64,000 bases of DNA from an uncultured Candidatus Melainabacteria bacterium (GTDB lineage: Bacteria > Cyanobacteriota > Vampirovibrionia > Gastranaerophilales > Gastranaerophilaceae). Every line of letters begins with the position of its first letter. Position 1 is the first letter of the stretch. Shown here piece by piece: positions 1 through 9,374 of this stretch. The stretch is from assembly GCA_934728585.1 (NCBI GenBank), contig CAKVDZ010000002.1:158419-222418 (forward strand), in the 5' to 3' direction. The notes under the pieces were generated by a model. The model ran no database searches, was not told where the DNA came from, and saw only the letters and a list, made by a program, of their open reading frames with translations. The translations under genes were made by a program, and so were the position numbers.

Positions 1-769
1 TACGTTGAACCAACTGTTCACGCGACATTTCAAGAGAAAACATCGCAACTGGAACTTTTGATTTCATCGCAACATTCGCAATAATATTCAAAACAAACGC
101 AGTTTTCCCCATTGATGGTCTAGCTGCGAGAATAATCAAGTCTGATTTTTGAAGTCCATTTGTCATGTTATCTAACTCATAAAAATGGGTTTGAACGCCT
201 GTACATTCACCTCTATGTTGATAACGATATTCAATTTTGTTGTAAACATTTAAAACATCATCTCTTACTGGGATAAAATCTTTTGTTGATTTTTGAGAGG
301 AAATATCAAAAATTAGTTTTTCTGCATGTTCTAAAGAATTGTCAACATTTTCAACAGTATAACCTGATGCAACAATTTCAGAACCCGCATTTATCAAAGC
401 TCGTTTTATTGCCTTTTCTTGAATTATTTTTGCATAATAAGCAACGTTTGCAGTCGTAACCGTCTTAAATACCAAATCGTTGATGAAAGCACGACCGCCA
501 ACCATTTCAAGTTTTTGTGAATAACTAAGAACATCAGATACGGATACAATATCAATCATTTGGTTTTGGTTAAACAATTGTAACATAGCTTCAAAAACAT
601 ACCGATGCGCAGGTTTGTAAAAGCTTTCAGGCTTTAAAAGTTCAACAACTTTAGTCATAACTGACCCAGGATTAACAAGAATTGCACCAAGTACAGCTTC
701 TTCAGCTGGAATATCTTGAGGCATTAAATTTGCGTCTATATCTGTTTTTTTCTGTGTTCTAGGTGGCAT
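1..769 (-). CDS. dnaB: Replicative DNA helicase DnaB, N-terminal part (runs off the window)
   Basis: Read on the minus strand from an ATG at 769, the frame stays open to the window edge (about 256 residues). The N-terminus carries AEEAVLGAIL, the usual start of the DnaB N-terminal helical domain. Near the edge is LAARPSMGKTAF, the Walker A motif of the RecA-like ATPase domain of DnaB. DnaB is the hexameric helicase that unwinds DNA at the replication fork. The C-terminal half, with Walker B and the DNA-binding loops, lies outside the window. The Shine-Dalgarno (SD) match is weak, only AAAGA about 12 bases before ATG. The call is firm; only completeness is unknown. Confidence 0.95.
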   Translation of the reverse strand, partial: MPPRTQKKTDIDANLMPQDIPAEEAVLGAILVNPGSVMTKVVELLKPESFYKPAHRYVFEAMLQLFNQNQMIDIVSVSDVLSYSQKLEMVGGRAFINDLVFKTVTTANVAYYAKIIQEKAIKRALINAGSEIVASGYTVENVDNSLEHAEKLIFDISSQKSTKDFIPVRDDVLNVYNKIEYRYQHRGECTGVQTHFYELDNMTNGLQKSDLIILAARPSMGKTAFVLNIIANVAMKSKVPVAMFSLEMSREQLVQR

Positions 770-840
770 AGTTTAAAATCTTTCTTTAATATAAGATTAA
801 CACACAAAAAATAAAATTTAAATAAATTGTAAAAGATATG

Positions 841-868
841 TTGCATTTTTTTTTTGCTCATGTATAAT
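841..868 (+). promoter_or_regulatory. Promoter for tRNA-Gly
   Basis: TTGCAT at 841-846, a 16-base spacer and a perfect TATAAT at 863-868 place the transcription start about 15 bases before the tRNA. Confidence 0.65.
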
Positions 869-889
869 AAGAATACAACCGAACGAAAT

Positions 890-964
890 GCGGGGGTAAT
901 TCAGTGGTAGAATGCCTCCTTGCCAAGGAGGATGTCGCGAGTTCGAGCCTCGTCTCCCGCTCCA
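890..964 (+). tRNA. tRNA-Gly (anticodon GCC)
   Basis: The acceptor arm GCGGGGG (890-896) pairs with CTCCCGC. The anticodon arm reads CCTCC-TTGCCAA-GGAGG, giving anticodon GCC. The T arm contains GTTCGAGCC. The discriminator base is T961 and the CCA end is encoded at 962-964. It stands alone with its own promoter and terminator. Confidence 0.96.
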
Positions 965-970
965 TTTAAA

Positions 971-997
971 AGACTCACTTAAGTGAGTCTTTTTTTA
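971..997 (+). terminator. Terminator of tRNA-Gly
   Basis: A perfect self-complementary stem, AGACTCACTT followed by AAGTGAGTCT, runs straight into a T run on the plus strand. Confidence 0.85.
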
Positions 998-1044
998 TAG
1001 TTGAAGTGGTTATTGGTAAGAACATCAAACTTCATCTTAGTTCA

Positions 1045-1137
1045 GCACGAACGAACTGAGGCTGGAGAGTTTTTGGTTTTGTAATGAAATCATCTAAAAC
1101 AAAACTCCGAATTGCCGTTACAAGCGAGTGAGCAAGA
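1045..1137 (+). repeat. Structured dispersed repeat, copy near tRNA-Gly
   Basis: This 93-base segment matches 63428-63522 at both ends (CTGAGGCTGGAGAG near the start, AATTGCCGTTACA near the end). The middle is diverged but can form a hairpin in each copy. No gene is seen between 1000 and 1200 apart from this element. Confidence 0.6.
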
Positions 1138-1208
1138 AAGCCTCGTCATTAATAATTGATTATAACATTTAAAACTGATAACTGTTTTCACATTTCTTAA
1201 TTTACCCC

Positions 1209-1236
1209 TTTACAATTGAATTTTATCTGTTATAAT
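1209..1236 (+). promoter_or_regulatory. Promoter of the rubrerythrin gene
   Basis: TTTACA (1209-1214), a 16-base spacer and a perfect TATAAT (1231-1236) lie about 37 bases before the start codon. An AAAGGAAATTA ribosome binding site follows. Confidence 0.65.
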
Positions 1237-1273
1237 AAGCATGTAAAAGAGATTAAAAAGAAAGGAAATTAAT

Positions 1274-1816
1274 ATGAAATTTATTTGTTCAGTATGCGGA
1301 TATGTTCACGAAGGTAACGAAGCTCCAGAAAAATGTCCTCAATGTGGTGCTCCAGCAAGCAAATTTACTAAAGCTAGCGAAGGTGAAAAAACTTATGTAA
1401 CAGAACATGTTGTTGGTGTTGCTAAAGGTGTTGATGCAGAAATCTTACAAGGTTTGAGAGAAAACTTTAACGGCGAATGTACAGAAGTTGGTATGTACTT
1501 GGCTATGTCAAGAGTTGCTGAAAGAGAAGGCTATCCTGAAATTGCTGATGCATTCAAAAGATATGCATTTGAAGAAGCAGAACACGCTGCAAAATTTGCT
1601 GAATTATTAGGCGAAGTTGTTACAGATTCAACAAAGAAGAACGTTGAAATGAGAGCTGAAGCTGAATGTGGTGCTTGCGCTGGTAAAATGGAAATTGCAA
1701 AAAGAGCTAAAGAATTAGGCTTAGATGCTATCCACGATACAGTTCACGAAATGGCTAAAGATGAAGCTCGTCACGGTAAAGGCTTTGATGGTATTTTAAG
1801 AAGATACTTCGCATAA
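1274..1816 (+). CDS. Reverse-type rubrerythrin (peroxide-reducing non-haem iron protein)
   Basis: The 180-residue protein has a rubredoxin-like Fe(Cys)4 site at the N-terminus (C5, C8, C21, C24), followed by a ferritin-like four-helix di-iron domain. That domain has two ExxH motifs, E101-H104 and E164-H167. Classical rubrerythrins carry the rubredoxin domain at the C-terminus, so this is the 'reverse' arrangement known from clostridia, where the protein acts as a cytoplasmic NAD(P)H-dependent peroxidase protecting anaerobes from H2O2 and O2. An AAGGAAAT ribosome binding site precedes ATG. The gene is monocistronic, with its own promoter and a strong terminator, consistent with high stand-alone expression. 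Confidence 0.93.
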   Translation: MKFICSVCGYVHEGNEAPEKCPQCGAPASKFTKASEGEKTYVTEHVVGVAKGVDAEILQGLRENFNGECTEVGMYLAMSRVAEREGYPEIADAFKRYAFEEAEHAAKFAELLGEVVTDSTKKNVEMRAEAECGACAGKMEIAKRAKELGLDAIHDTVHEMAKDEARHGKGFDGILRRYFA

Positions 1817-1840
1817 AAAGTTATAGCTACTAAATAAACA

Positions 1841-1870
1841 GGGCGGAAGTTTTAAAACTTCCGCCCTTTG
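1841..1870 (+). terminator. Terminator between rubrerythrin and the convergent EAL gene
   Basis: A perfect GC-rich inverted repeat, GGGCGGAAGTTTT / AAAACTTCCGCCC (1841-1866), is followed by a T-rich tail. It lies between two convergent genes and may serve both. Confidence 0.85.
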
Positions 1871-1888
1871 CTTTTATATTTTTTTTAA

Positions 1889-4207
1889 TTAAATTTTTAA
1901 GCCATCAATACTAATAGTTTTTTGTTTAAATGCAATTTGTTCAAAATCTTCAAGGCTCATTGGTTTTGCGTATAAGAAACCTTGTGCAATATCACAACCA
2001 GAATCTGTTAAGAATTGAGCTTGCTCAACTGTTTCAATACCCTCTGATACAGTTTTTAATGACAAGTTTTTAGCTAGAGATAAAATATGTTTAATAACAA
2101 TTTTGCCTCTACCATCAGTTGTCGAATCGTTAATAAATCCTCTATCTAGTTTCAAGATATCACAAGGGATTTGTCTTAACATATTCAAGGATGAATATCC
2201 TGAACCAAAGTCGTCCATAGCAATACTAAATCCTAGCTTTTTCAATTCATTAACAATTTCCAAGAATTTGTCAAAATCTTCAAAACCAACAGATTCAGTA
2301 AGTTCTAGCTCAAACAATTCTGGCGGAATTTGATATTTGTTGATTAATTCTTTCAAATCGTCAATAAAGAATTCGTTACTCAAATGTAGACGAGAAACGT
2401 TTACTGAAATTGGCACAGGAGTAAATCCTCTATCTATCCAGCTTTTTATTGCAATACAAGCTTGTTCCCAAATATATCTATCTACATTTAGAACAAAACC
2501 ATTTTTTTCAAATAGTGGAATAAAATCGTTAGGGTGAATAAAGCCTTTTGTTGGGTGTTTCCATCTTACAAGAGCTTCAGAGCCTGCAACTGTAAGTGTT
2601 TTCATATCAAACTTCGGTTGCAAATACATAACAAATTGACCTGTAGCAAGAGCGTTATGCATTTCGTCTTCAATATTTTTTTCGCTTAACAATTGTTTTC
2701 TCAAGTTGTCATCATAGTATGAAATATACTTATTAACGTCATCTGCAATTGTACGTTTTGCAAGACCCACGCGATCACACATAATGTGAATAGGTACAGT
2801 TACATCATTAATCAAGTAAACCCCAAACAATGGAACTAATTTTGCTGCAGCCTTGCTTGAAGATGTTTTCAAAATAGTCATTGTTTCTTCATTATATTTT
2901 TCAATATCTTGATAAATCTTATCAACAATTGAATTGATATCTTTCTCTGTATTGTATTTAACAATAAATAGATATGTAGCAGCAAAAGAACGCGCCAATA
3001 AAGAATTTAACGGCAAATCAGACTTTATAATATTATATATGTCTTTTAAAATAACATTTGCTATATCAAAACCATAAATTTCGTTTATAACTTTAAATTT
3101 AGTTATATCCATTAAAATAAGTGCATATTTTTCATTTGAAGAAACATTTTGAAGTATCTTTTGTGCTTCAAGTATAAATTTAGCTTTATTTGGCCCCTCT
3201 GTAACTTCATCAACGAAAGCCAAATGAAGCATTCTTTCATAAGCTTCTTTTTGTATTGCATCAAATCTTTTCAAAATTAAATACAACAAGCAGTTAATTG
3301 CCAACATAATACCAACGGCAAATAACAAAATTTCTAGCACACTTAAAGCTAAAACTTTACCAGGAACATAAAGAAGTACTAGCCAATCAGAAAAAGAAAC
3401 TGGAGCATACGCACAAAGCCAAATTTGTCCATTTAAATATGTCCAAAATGCGCCTGTTTTCATTTCTTTAAACTGAGTTTTTAAATTATTTTTATTAATA
3501 GAAATAAAATTTTGAGGTTGATCAAAATAATTTTGGAAAACTTCTACAGATGGGTGATCTGAACGTAAAACATAATCCCCATTAGCCTTAATGATATGGC
3601 TATAAGCAGTATTATTAAAGGTGTTAATATCTAAAATATTTTTAAAGACATCTGCTCTAACTTGTGCAGACAAAACCGCACCAACTTTGTTTTTCACAAA
3701 TATAGGAACAGCATAAATGTTTCTATAAAAGTCCCACCCCTCTCTATTGTCCAAAACTCTATCAAAACAAGTCTGCCCTGTCTTTGCAGTAACAAAACAC
3801 GGCATTTTGTGCATATTTGCAGTTGTTATAATTTGTGAGTTATCTCTAAGAATAGTATAGCCCTTACCTGCAAGAGTTATGTACGAAAATGAGTTAAATG
3901 AAGCTTGGCGTCCCTCTGTTTTTAACAAAAAAGGACGTAAATCTTTCGGTTTGAAATTATTAAAATCTTCCGAAATCGAACCTGAAATCATTTGCAAAAC
4001 TTGTAAATCTGCAATAATTCTATTGTGAACGTTATACGCCAACTGTTGAGAAACTTCCGTTGCAACTTTTTCAGAAGTTTTTATTTGCGCAGACATAATG
4101 AAAAATAGAGCAACAACACCTATAACAGCCAAAACAAATACTGCTGAAACAAGCACAGTTATTACTTTATCGCTTTTCTTATTGCCTTGCAATGTTTCGT
4201 TTACCAT
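1889..4207 (-). CDS. Membrane c-di-GMP signalling protein: periplasmic sensor, degenerate GGDEF, intact EAL
   Basis: The 772-residue protein has a membrane segment at about residues 17-40, a large extracytoplasmic region (about 45-275, probably a Cache-type sensor) and a second membrane segment at about 283-312. A GGDEF-like domain follows, but its signature is replaced by ARSFAATYLF, so cyclase activity is unlikely. The C-terminal EAL domain keeps EALVRW (from about 544), ELTES, DDFGSGYSSL, KLD and SEGIE, the residues needed for metal binding and hydrolysis of c-di-GMP. It is therefore probably a phosphodiesterase that lowers c-di-GMP in response to an external ligand. Flagellar and pilin genes elsewhere in the window are plausible outputs, but that is inference. 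Confidence 0.9.
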   Translation of the reverse strand: MVNETLQGNKKSDKVITVLVSAVFVLAVIGVVALFFIMSAQIKTSEKVATEVSQQLAYNVHNRIIADLQVLQMISGSISEDFNNFKPKDLRPFLLKTEGRQASFNSFSYITLAGKGYTILRDNSQIITTANMHKMPCFVTAKTGQTCFDRVLDNREGWDFYRNIYAVPIFVKNKVGAVLSAQVRADVFKNILDINTFNNTAYSHIIKANGDYVLRSDHPSVEVFQNYFDQPQNFISINKNNLKTQFKEMKTGAFWTYLNGQIWLCAYAPVSFSDWLVLLYVPGKVLALSVLEILLFAVGIMLAINCLLYLILKRFDAIQKEAYERMLHLAFVDEVTEGPNKAKFILEAQKILQNVSSNEKYALILMDITKFKVINEIYGFDIANVILKDIYNIIKSDLPLNSLLARSFAATYLFIVKYNTEKDINSIVDKIYQDIEKYNEETMTILKTSSSKAAAKLVPLFGVYLINDVTVPIHIMCDRVGLAKRTIADDVNKYISYYDDNLRKQLLSEKNIEDEMHNALATGQFVMYLQPKFDMKTLTVAGSEALVRWKHPTKGFIHPNDFIPLFEKNGFVLNVDRYIWEQACIAIKSWIDRGFTPVPISVNVSRLHLSNEFFIDDLKELINKYQIPPELFELELTESVGFEDFDKFLEIVNELKKLGFSIAMDDFGSGYSSLNMLRQIPCDILKLDRGFINDSTTDGRGKIVIKHILSLAKNLSLKTVSEGIETVEQAQFLTDSGCDIAQGFLYAKPMSLEDFEQIAFKQKTISIDGLKI

Positions 4208-4316
4208 AAAAACCTACAAACCTACTTTATATAATAACTACATTATAATATAAAAAATATTATTCTTTCAAAATTCAATTTTCAAAAAAAAAGTAACAAA
4301 ATTTACAAATGGGAAT

Positions 4317-6692
4317 TTATTTCAAAAAATAGTGCCCGATATTATAAACAAGGAAAGATACCAACCAAGCGACAGAGCATTGGAAAAGCACAACCAAAAG
4401 AGCATATCGTTTGCCTAATTCCCGTCTTACAGTTGCAATTGCTGCAACACAAGGTGTGTAAAGTAGTGAGAATACTAAAAATACAAAGGCAGTAAGTTTT
4501 GTAAATACTAATGGTAAGGCTTCAACATCTCCACCTAACAAAATTGTTAAAGTACTTACAACACTTTCTTTTGCCATAAAGCCTGTTATGAACGCAGTTG
4601 AAATTCGCCAATCTGCAATTCCTAAAGGTTTGAATATTGGAGTAATGAAGTTACCTAATACTGCTAACATACTATCCGATGAATTTGTTACCAAATTTAA
4701 TCTACTATCAAATGTTTGCAAGAACCAAATAATAATTGTTGCCCAAAAGATTATTGTAAAAGCTTTTGTTATAAAATCTTTTGCTTTTGTATAAATTAAT
4801 CTATAAATGTTTGTCGCACTTGGCATTCTATAATTAGGCAATTCCATTACAAAAGGAACTCCTTCGCCAGTAAAGAAGAATGTTTTCATTATTAATGCTG
4901 TAATTATACCAACAATAATTCCGATTAAATATAAGCCCAAAATTACTAACACTTGGTCTTTTTCGAAAAATGCTACGGTAAATAAGGCATAAATAGGCAA
5001 TTTTGCAGAGCAACTCATAAACGGAGTTAATAAAATTGTCATTTTTCTGTCACGTTCTGACGGTAAAGTTCTTGAAGCCATAATTGCAGGAACACTGCAA
5101 CCAAAACCAATTAACATGGGAACAAAACTTCTTCCTGAAAGTCCCATTTTTCTGAGTGATTTATCCATTACAAACGCTACTCGTGCCATATAACCTGTAT
5201 CTTCTAAAATTGATAAGAAGAAAAATAATATAACAATTATTGGTAAAAAGCTTAAAACGCTTCCTACGCCAGCAAAAATACCATCTATAACCAAAGAATG
5301 TACAACTTTATTCAATCCATACGCTGTCAAAGCCAAATCCGTTTTTGTTGTAATAAAATCAATTACAACATTCATTACATCTGACAAAAATGAACCTACA
5401 GGGCCAAAGGTTATATAGAAAACAATTGCCATAATACCTAAAAATGCTGGCACAGCAGTATATTTTCCTGTTAAAATTTTATCTGCCATAACTGTTGCTT
5501 TATGGCTTGGAGCGTCAGACGTTTTTTGTACAAATTCATCACAAAGTTTTTCAATAAAAGAAAAACGCATATCAGCAATCGCTGATTCTCTGTCTAAGCC
5601 TCTTTCTTGCTCCATTTCTTCGACAATATGTAAAATCGTATCTTTTTCATTTTGGTCTAAGTTTAAAGCGTTTTCTACAAGTTCATCACCCTCTGCAAGC
5701 TTTGTTGCTGCAAATCTTAAAGGAATATTTAAAGCCTCGGCGTGGTCTTGAATTAAGTGACAAATTGAGTGTATACATCTGTGAATTGCGTCCTCTTTTT
5801 CAACATTAGGATTACAGAAATCAAGTCTTCCAGGGTGTTCTTCAAATTTTGCAACGTTTATTGCGTGTTCCACAAGCTCTTGCAACCCTTGTTCTTTTGA
5901 AGCAGAAATTGGAACCACAGGAACCCCTAAACATGCTTCTAAACCATTAATATCAATGCTTCCGCCAGATGTTTCAACTTCGTCCATCATATTTAAGGCT
6001 ATTACCATTGGAATATCAAGTTCAATCAATTGCATTGTTAAAAGCAAATTACGCTCAATATTTGTTGCATCAACAATATTTATAATACCATCAGGCTTTT
6101 CGTCTAAAATAAAATTTCTTGTTACAATTTCTTCGTTACTATAAGGTGAAAGGGAATAAATTCCAGGTAAATCAGTGATCGTAACTTCATTGTGTCGCTT
6201 AATTATTCCGTCTGTCCTATCAACAGTAACCCCTGGAAAGTTTCCTACATGTTGGTTCGAACCAGTTAATTTATTAAAGAGAGTTGTTTTACCACAGTTT
6301 TGGTTGCCAGCAAGAGCAAGTCGAAATTCTTTTTTTTGAACTTTTCCACCAAGTTTTCTTGTTTCATATTTTTGAATTTCACCAATTTCAGAGTGTTCCG
6401 TTTCTTTAAAAACTTTTCGTTTCACAGTTCTACCGTGCGCATCGTGAATATCTTTTATTGAAATTTTTGAAGCATCACTTTTTCTTAAAGTTAATTCATA
6501 TCCCCTAAGTCGCAATTCTAAAGGATCGCCCATAGGCGCTGTTTTAATTAACGTAACTTCTGTTTGTGGAGTTAGCCCCATATCCAAAATGTGTTTTCTA
6601 AGTGCCTTATCTTCACAATCTACAGAAGATATAACAGCATCATGCCCTATTGGTAGTTCATCTAAAGTCTTTATTCTACTAAAATCTTTCAT
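4317..6692 (-). CDS. feoB: FeoA-FeoB fusion, ferrous iron transporter
   Basis: The N-terminal about 80 residues form a FeoA-like SH3 domain (LPIGHDAVISSV, LRLRGYELTLRK). The FeoB G domain follows, with G1 GNQNCGKTT, G3 DLPGIYSL, G4 NMMD and G5 SASK. A helical spacer and the Gate-containing membrane core come next (GFGCSVPAIMASRTL, TPFMSCSAKLPIYALF, GFMAKESVVSTL). The protein imports Fe2+ across the inner membrane in low-oxygen conditions. I place the start at ATG 6692, which has GATAGAG upstream; the frame also extends to a TTG at 6707. FeoA is usually a separate gene, so the fusion is worth noting. It is monocistronic, with a clear promoter. Confidence 0.93.
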   Translation of the reverse strand: MKDFSRIKTLDELPIGHDAVISSVDCEDKALRKHILDMGLTPQTEVTLIKTAPMGDPLELRLRGYELTLRKSDASKISIKDIHDAHGRTVKRKVFKETEHSEIGEIQKYETRKLGGKVQKKEFRLALAGNQNCGKTTLFNKLTGSNQHVGNFPGVTVDRTDGIIKRHNEVTITDLPGIYSLSPYSNEEIVTRNFILDEKPDGIINIVDATNIERNLLLTMQLIELDIPMVIALNMMDEVETSGGSIDINGLEACLGVPVVPISASKEQGLQELVEHAINVAKFEEHPGRLDFCNPNVEKEDAIHRCIHSICHLIQDHAEALNIPLRFAATKLAEGDELVENALNLDQNEKDTILHIVEEMEQERGLDRESAIADMRFSFIEKLCDEFVQKTSDAPSHKATVMADKILTGKYTAVPAFLGIMAIVFYITFGPVGSFLSDVMNVVIDFITTKTDLALTAYGLNKVVHSLVIDGIFAGVGSVLSFLPIIVILFFFLSILEDTGYMARVAFVMDKSLRKMGLSGRSFVPMLIGFGCSVPAIMASRTLPSERDRKMTILLTPFMSCSAKLPIYALFTVAFFEKDQVLVILGLYLIGIIVGIITALIMKTFFFTGEGVPFVMELPNYRMPSATNIYRLIYTKAKDFITKAFTIIFWATIIIWFLQTFDSRLNLVTNSSDSMLAVLGNFITPIFKPLGIADWRISTAFITGFMAKESVVSTLTILLGGDVEALPLVFTKLTAFVFLVFSLLYTPCVAAIATVRRELGKRYALLVVLFQCSVAWLVSFLVYNIGHYFLK

Positions 6693-6732
6693 TTTTAACT
6701 CTATCAAAATTGTATTAATTTAACCCGAATAT

Positions 6733-6761
6733 ATTGTAAGGCTAGACTAACATTTTTGCAA
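6733..6761 (-). promoter_or_regulatory. Promoter of the feoAB fusion
   Basis: On the minus strand TTGCAA (6756-6761), a 17-base spacer and TACAAT (6733-6738) lie about 40 bases upstream of ATG 6692. I saw no convincing Fur-box palindrome. Confidence 0.55.
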
Positions 6762-6778
6762 TATATTTTTTCACGATT

Positions 6779-7186
6779 TTACATTTTTTTAACACATTTT
6801 ATCATTTTTATAAATTCATCATAATTTCTAATATATTCATCTTCATTATATTTTTGGTTTGAAATAACTAACAAAACTGCATTTGGGGAGAAATCATACA
6901 TTTCTTTCCAAATCATTTCATCGAGATACAAGGCCTGATTTGGTTGATTAAGTTCAACAATAGTTTTTTCAAAGCCATCATCTACAAGAACCTTGCAACT
7001 TCCAGATATTACAACCATAAGAAACTTAGAATATTTATTTGCGTGCACTCCTCGTCTAGTACTATCCGTTGTTCCATAGATATAAAATACCCTTTTTACA
7101 TCAAAATCTACATTGTTATTTTCTTCTATTGGAATTAACGAACCTCTTTCGTCGCCAAAATCTTTTAAGGTATAAACTTTAAACAT
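6779..7186 (-). CDS. Cupin sugar isomerase, FdtA/QdtA (WxcM-like) family
   Basis: The 135-residue single-domain protein matches the FdtA/QdtA pattern: DERGSLIPIE, FYIYG, RRGVHANKYSKFLMVVISG and a C-terminal half with LDEMIWKEMYDF. Family members isomerise dTDP-4-keto-6-deoxyglucose to a 3-keto sugar. The next step is transamination by a DegT-type enzyme, encoded immediately upstream in the same operon (7200-8285). The start is ATG 7186, preceded by AAAGAAAGGG. A longer in-frame start would overlap the upstream gene and lacks an SD. Which keto isomer is made (Fuc3N or Qui3N route) cannot be told. Confidence 0.8.
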   Translation of the reverse strand: MFKVYTLKDFGDERGSLIPIEENNNVDFDVKRVFYIYGTTDSTRRGVHANKYSKFLMVVISGSCKVLVDDGFEKTIVELNQPNQALYLDEMIWKEMYDFSPNAVLLVISNQKYNEDEYIRNYDEFIKMIKCVKKM

Positions 7187-7199
7187 TTTTCCCTTTCTT

Positions 7200-8285
7200 T
7201 TAATATTTGTTAATAACTTCAACAACTTTTATTATTTCATCTTCTGCCATAACTGGTGAAATTGGTAAAGAAATAATTGTGTTGTGAATTTCTTCTGTTA
7301 TTGGATAACTTAATTTATTCCATTCCTTATAACATTGTTGTTTGTGAGGAGGTACAGGATAGTGGATAATAGTCTGAATATCGTTATTTGAAAGATATTC
7401 TTGAAAATTTGCTCTATTTTTTACTCTCACTGTAAACACATGCCACACATGAGATTTTTCTAAGTAAGTTTTTGGCAAAATAATTTTAGGATTACTGATA
7501 TTTTCGCGATAAAATTTTGCAATTTCTTGTCGTTTTTGATTATCGTTATCTAAATATTTTAATTTTACATCTAAAATTCCAGCTTGAATTTCATCTAATC
7601 TAGAATTTTTCCCTCTGTAAATATTATAATATTTTTTATCTGAACCGTAATTTCTCAAGGCCTTAATTTTTTGTGCTAACGCTTCATCATTTGTTGTAAC
7701 ACAACCGCCATCACCAAAGCAACCTAAATTTTTTGCAGGATAAAAAGAAAAACCTGAAGCATCACCTAGATTTCCGACTTTTTTATCACCATATACAGCG
7801 CCATGTGCTTGAGCAGAATCTTCTATAACTTTTAAATTATATTTTTTTGCTAGTTGTAAAATTTTATCCATTTGTACCGCTTGACCATATAAATGGACAA
7901 CCATAATAGCTTTTGTTTTTGCGGTTATATGAGCTTCTATTAAATCTGGATTAATATTATATGTGTTTATATCAGGTTCAACAAAAACTGGAATACACCC
8001 ATTTTCTGAAATTGCAAGAATTGACGCAATATAAGTATTTGCTGGCACAATAATTTCATCTCCAGATTTGAAATCGTATGCTTTTATAATCAAATCTAAC
8101 GCATCTAAACCGCTTGCAACACTGACACAAAACGTTGTACCACAATATTCTGCGAAGTTATTTTCAAATTGTTCATTTTGTTTGCCCAGCAAATATTGAC
8201 CAGACTCTATTACTTGTCTAATTCTATCGTCAATTTCAACTCTAAATCGTTCATTTATTTTGTATAAGTCTAAAAATTTTACCAT
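7200..8285 (-). CDS. DegT/DnrJ/EryC1-family sugar aminotransferase (FdtB/QdtB-like)
   Basis: This is a PLP-dependent fold-type I aminotransferase of about 361 residues. VIEDSAQAHGA and the SFYPAKNLGCFGDGG motif, with the Schiff-base lysine in PAKN, are diagnostic of the family; GLDALDLIIKAY and RLDEIQAGIL also fit. Next to an FdtA/QdtA-like isomerase it most likely makes a dTDP-3-amino-3,6-dideoxyhexose for surface glycan. ATG 8285 follows GGTGAAG. A GTG at 8294 overlaps the upstream stop codon and is less likely. The expected acetyltransferase (FdtC/QdtC) is not in this operon. Confidence 0.87.
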   Translation of the reverse strand: MVKFLDLYKINERFRVEIDDRIRQVIESGQYLLGKQNEQFENNFAEYCGTTFCVSVASGLDALDLIIKAYDFKSGDEIIVPANTYIASILAISENGCIPVFVEPDINTYNINPDLIEAHITAKTKAIMVVHLYGQAVQMDKILQLAKKYNLKVIEDSAQAHGAVYGDKKVGNLGDASGFSFYPAKNLGCFGDGGCVTTNDEALAQKIKALRNYGSDKKYYNIYRGKNSRLDEIQAGILDVKLKYLDNDNQKRQEIAKFYRENISNPKIILPKTYLEKSHVWHVFTVRVKNRANFQEYLSNNDIQTIIHYPVPPHKQQCYKEWNKLSYPITEEIHNTIISLPISPVMAEDEIIKVVEVINKY

Positions 8286-8293
8286 CTTCACCA

Positions 8294-9295
8294 CTATTTT
8301 TCAAAAAATCTTTTATTTAATATTGCCAAATAACCGTTTTTACCAAATTTAAATTTTATTATATTTTGCCTAAATTTGTTTATTTTATTAAATAAAGAAA
8401 ATTTAGGTATTTTTAGCACTCTTACTTTTTTATATTTTTTATGCAAAATTTGACTTTCTTTAATCAAATTTTGTATATAAGGTTTATAAAGTAATTTTTT
8501 AACAGCCTTGCTATTCTTATAAGATTTATCCATTATCAAATTGCCATCAACAGGCTTAATATCTTGAAAATGATAAAAAATTATTGGAACATCTTGTTGA
8601 TTATCTTTTACAAAAATCCTATTTTTATTGTAATAAATCTTATATTGCGGTACATTCCAAGGTGCAACACCTCCGCCAAGATGTTTTAAAACATGCACAC
8701 CTTTAAACCTTGTTGGCCAATCATCTAAATATTTTTGATCTCCAAATCTTCCATCTTCAATACGGTTAAAACACCAACCTATGCAAGCGTTAAACCACCA
8801 GTTTAAAGCTTCTAATCCGTTAGCATCGTTTCTAAAGAAAGCAAACTGTACACAGTATTTTCCACAAATATTTTTTGTATCATAAATTGGCGCATCTCGA
8901 TGCTCCGTTAGTAAAATTGAACTATCTCCTATTTCGTCAATTAAAATTTTTGGGTTTGCGAAAAAACTCAAATCTGCATCTAAATATGTACAAGTTCCTA
9001 AATTAAACTCTTTTAAGCAATACAATATTGTCGCACTTGAACAAGTCCAACAATATTCTCCTCTCGTTCTTGAATCTTTTACGCTTAATAAATCAGGAAA
9101 TTTTTGCTCTAATTCTGTTACTGAAATAATTTCTGCATTTTTCAACTGCAAATCTTTTAATATCTTATAACTATCTTCACAAAAAGCAAAAATGTACAAC
9201 ATAAAATCATCGTTACAATATTTCAGCAAACTTTTGTACATTACTAAACCTTGAGATATGAAATTTATATCAAATAGTGTGCAAAAATTTTGCAT
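8294..9295 (-). CDS. Putative GT-A glycosyltransferase
   Basis: The 333-residue protein lacks membrane segments. It has the layout of small GT-A (GT8-like) transferases: an N-terminal nucleotide-binding half, then the metal-binding DxD in TYLDADLSFF (about residue 108) and LGGGVAPWNVPQYKI in the acceptor half. The Lys/Arg-rich C-terminus (KKYKKVRVLKIPKF, KFRQNIIKFKFG) suggests peripheral membrane association. It is the first gene of the sugar operon and its stop overlaps or abuts the aminotransferase gene. It may transfer the amino sugar made by the next two products; donor and acceptor are unknown. Confidence 0.65.
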   Translation of the reverse strand: MQNFCTLFDINFISQGLVMYKSLLKYCNDDFMLYIFAFCEDSYKILKDLQLKNAEIISVTELEQKFPDLLSVKDSRTRGEYCWTCSSATILYCLKEFNLGTCTYLDADLSFFANPKILIDEIGDSSILLTEHRDAPIYDTKNICGKYCVQFAFFRNDANGLEALNWWFNACIGWCFNRIEDGRFGDQKYLDDWPTRFKGVHVLKHLGGGVAPWNVPQYKIYYNKNRIFVKDNQQDVPIIFYHFQDIKPVDGNLIMDKSYKNSKAVKKLLYKPYIQNLIKESQILHKKYKKVRVLKIPKFSLFNKINKFRQNIIKFKFGKNGYLAILNKRFFEK

Positions 9296-9374
9296 TTTAC
9301 CTCATTGAAAATCTTTTTGCTGAGAGACAACTGTTCTAAAACAAATTATATACCAAACATTTTATAAAAACTTG

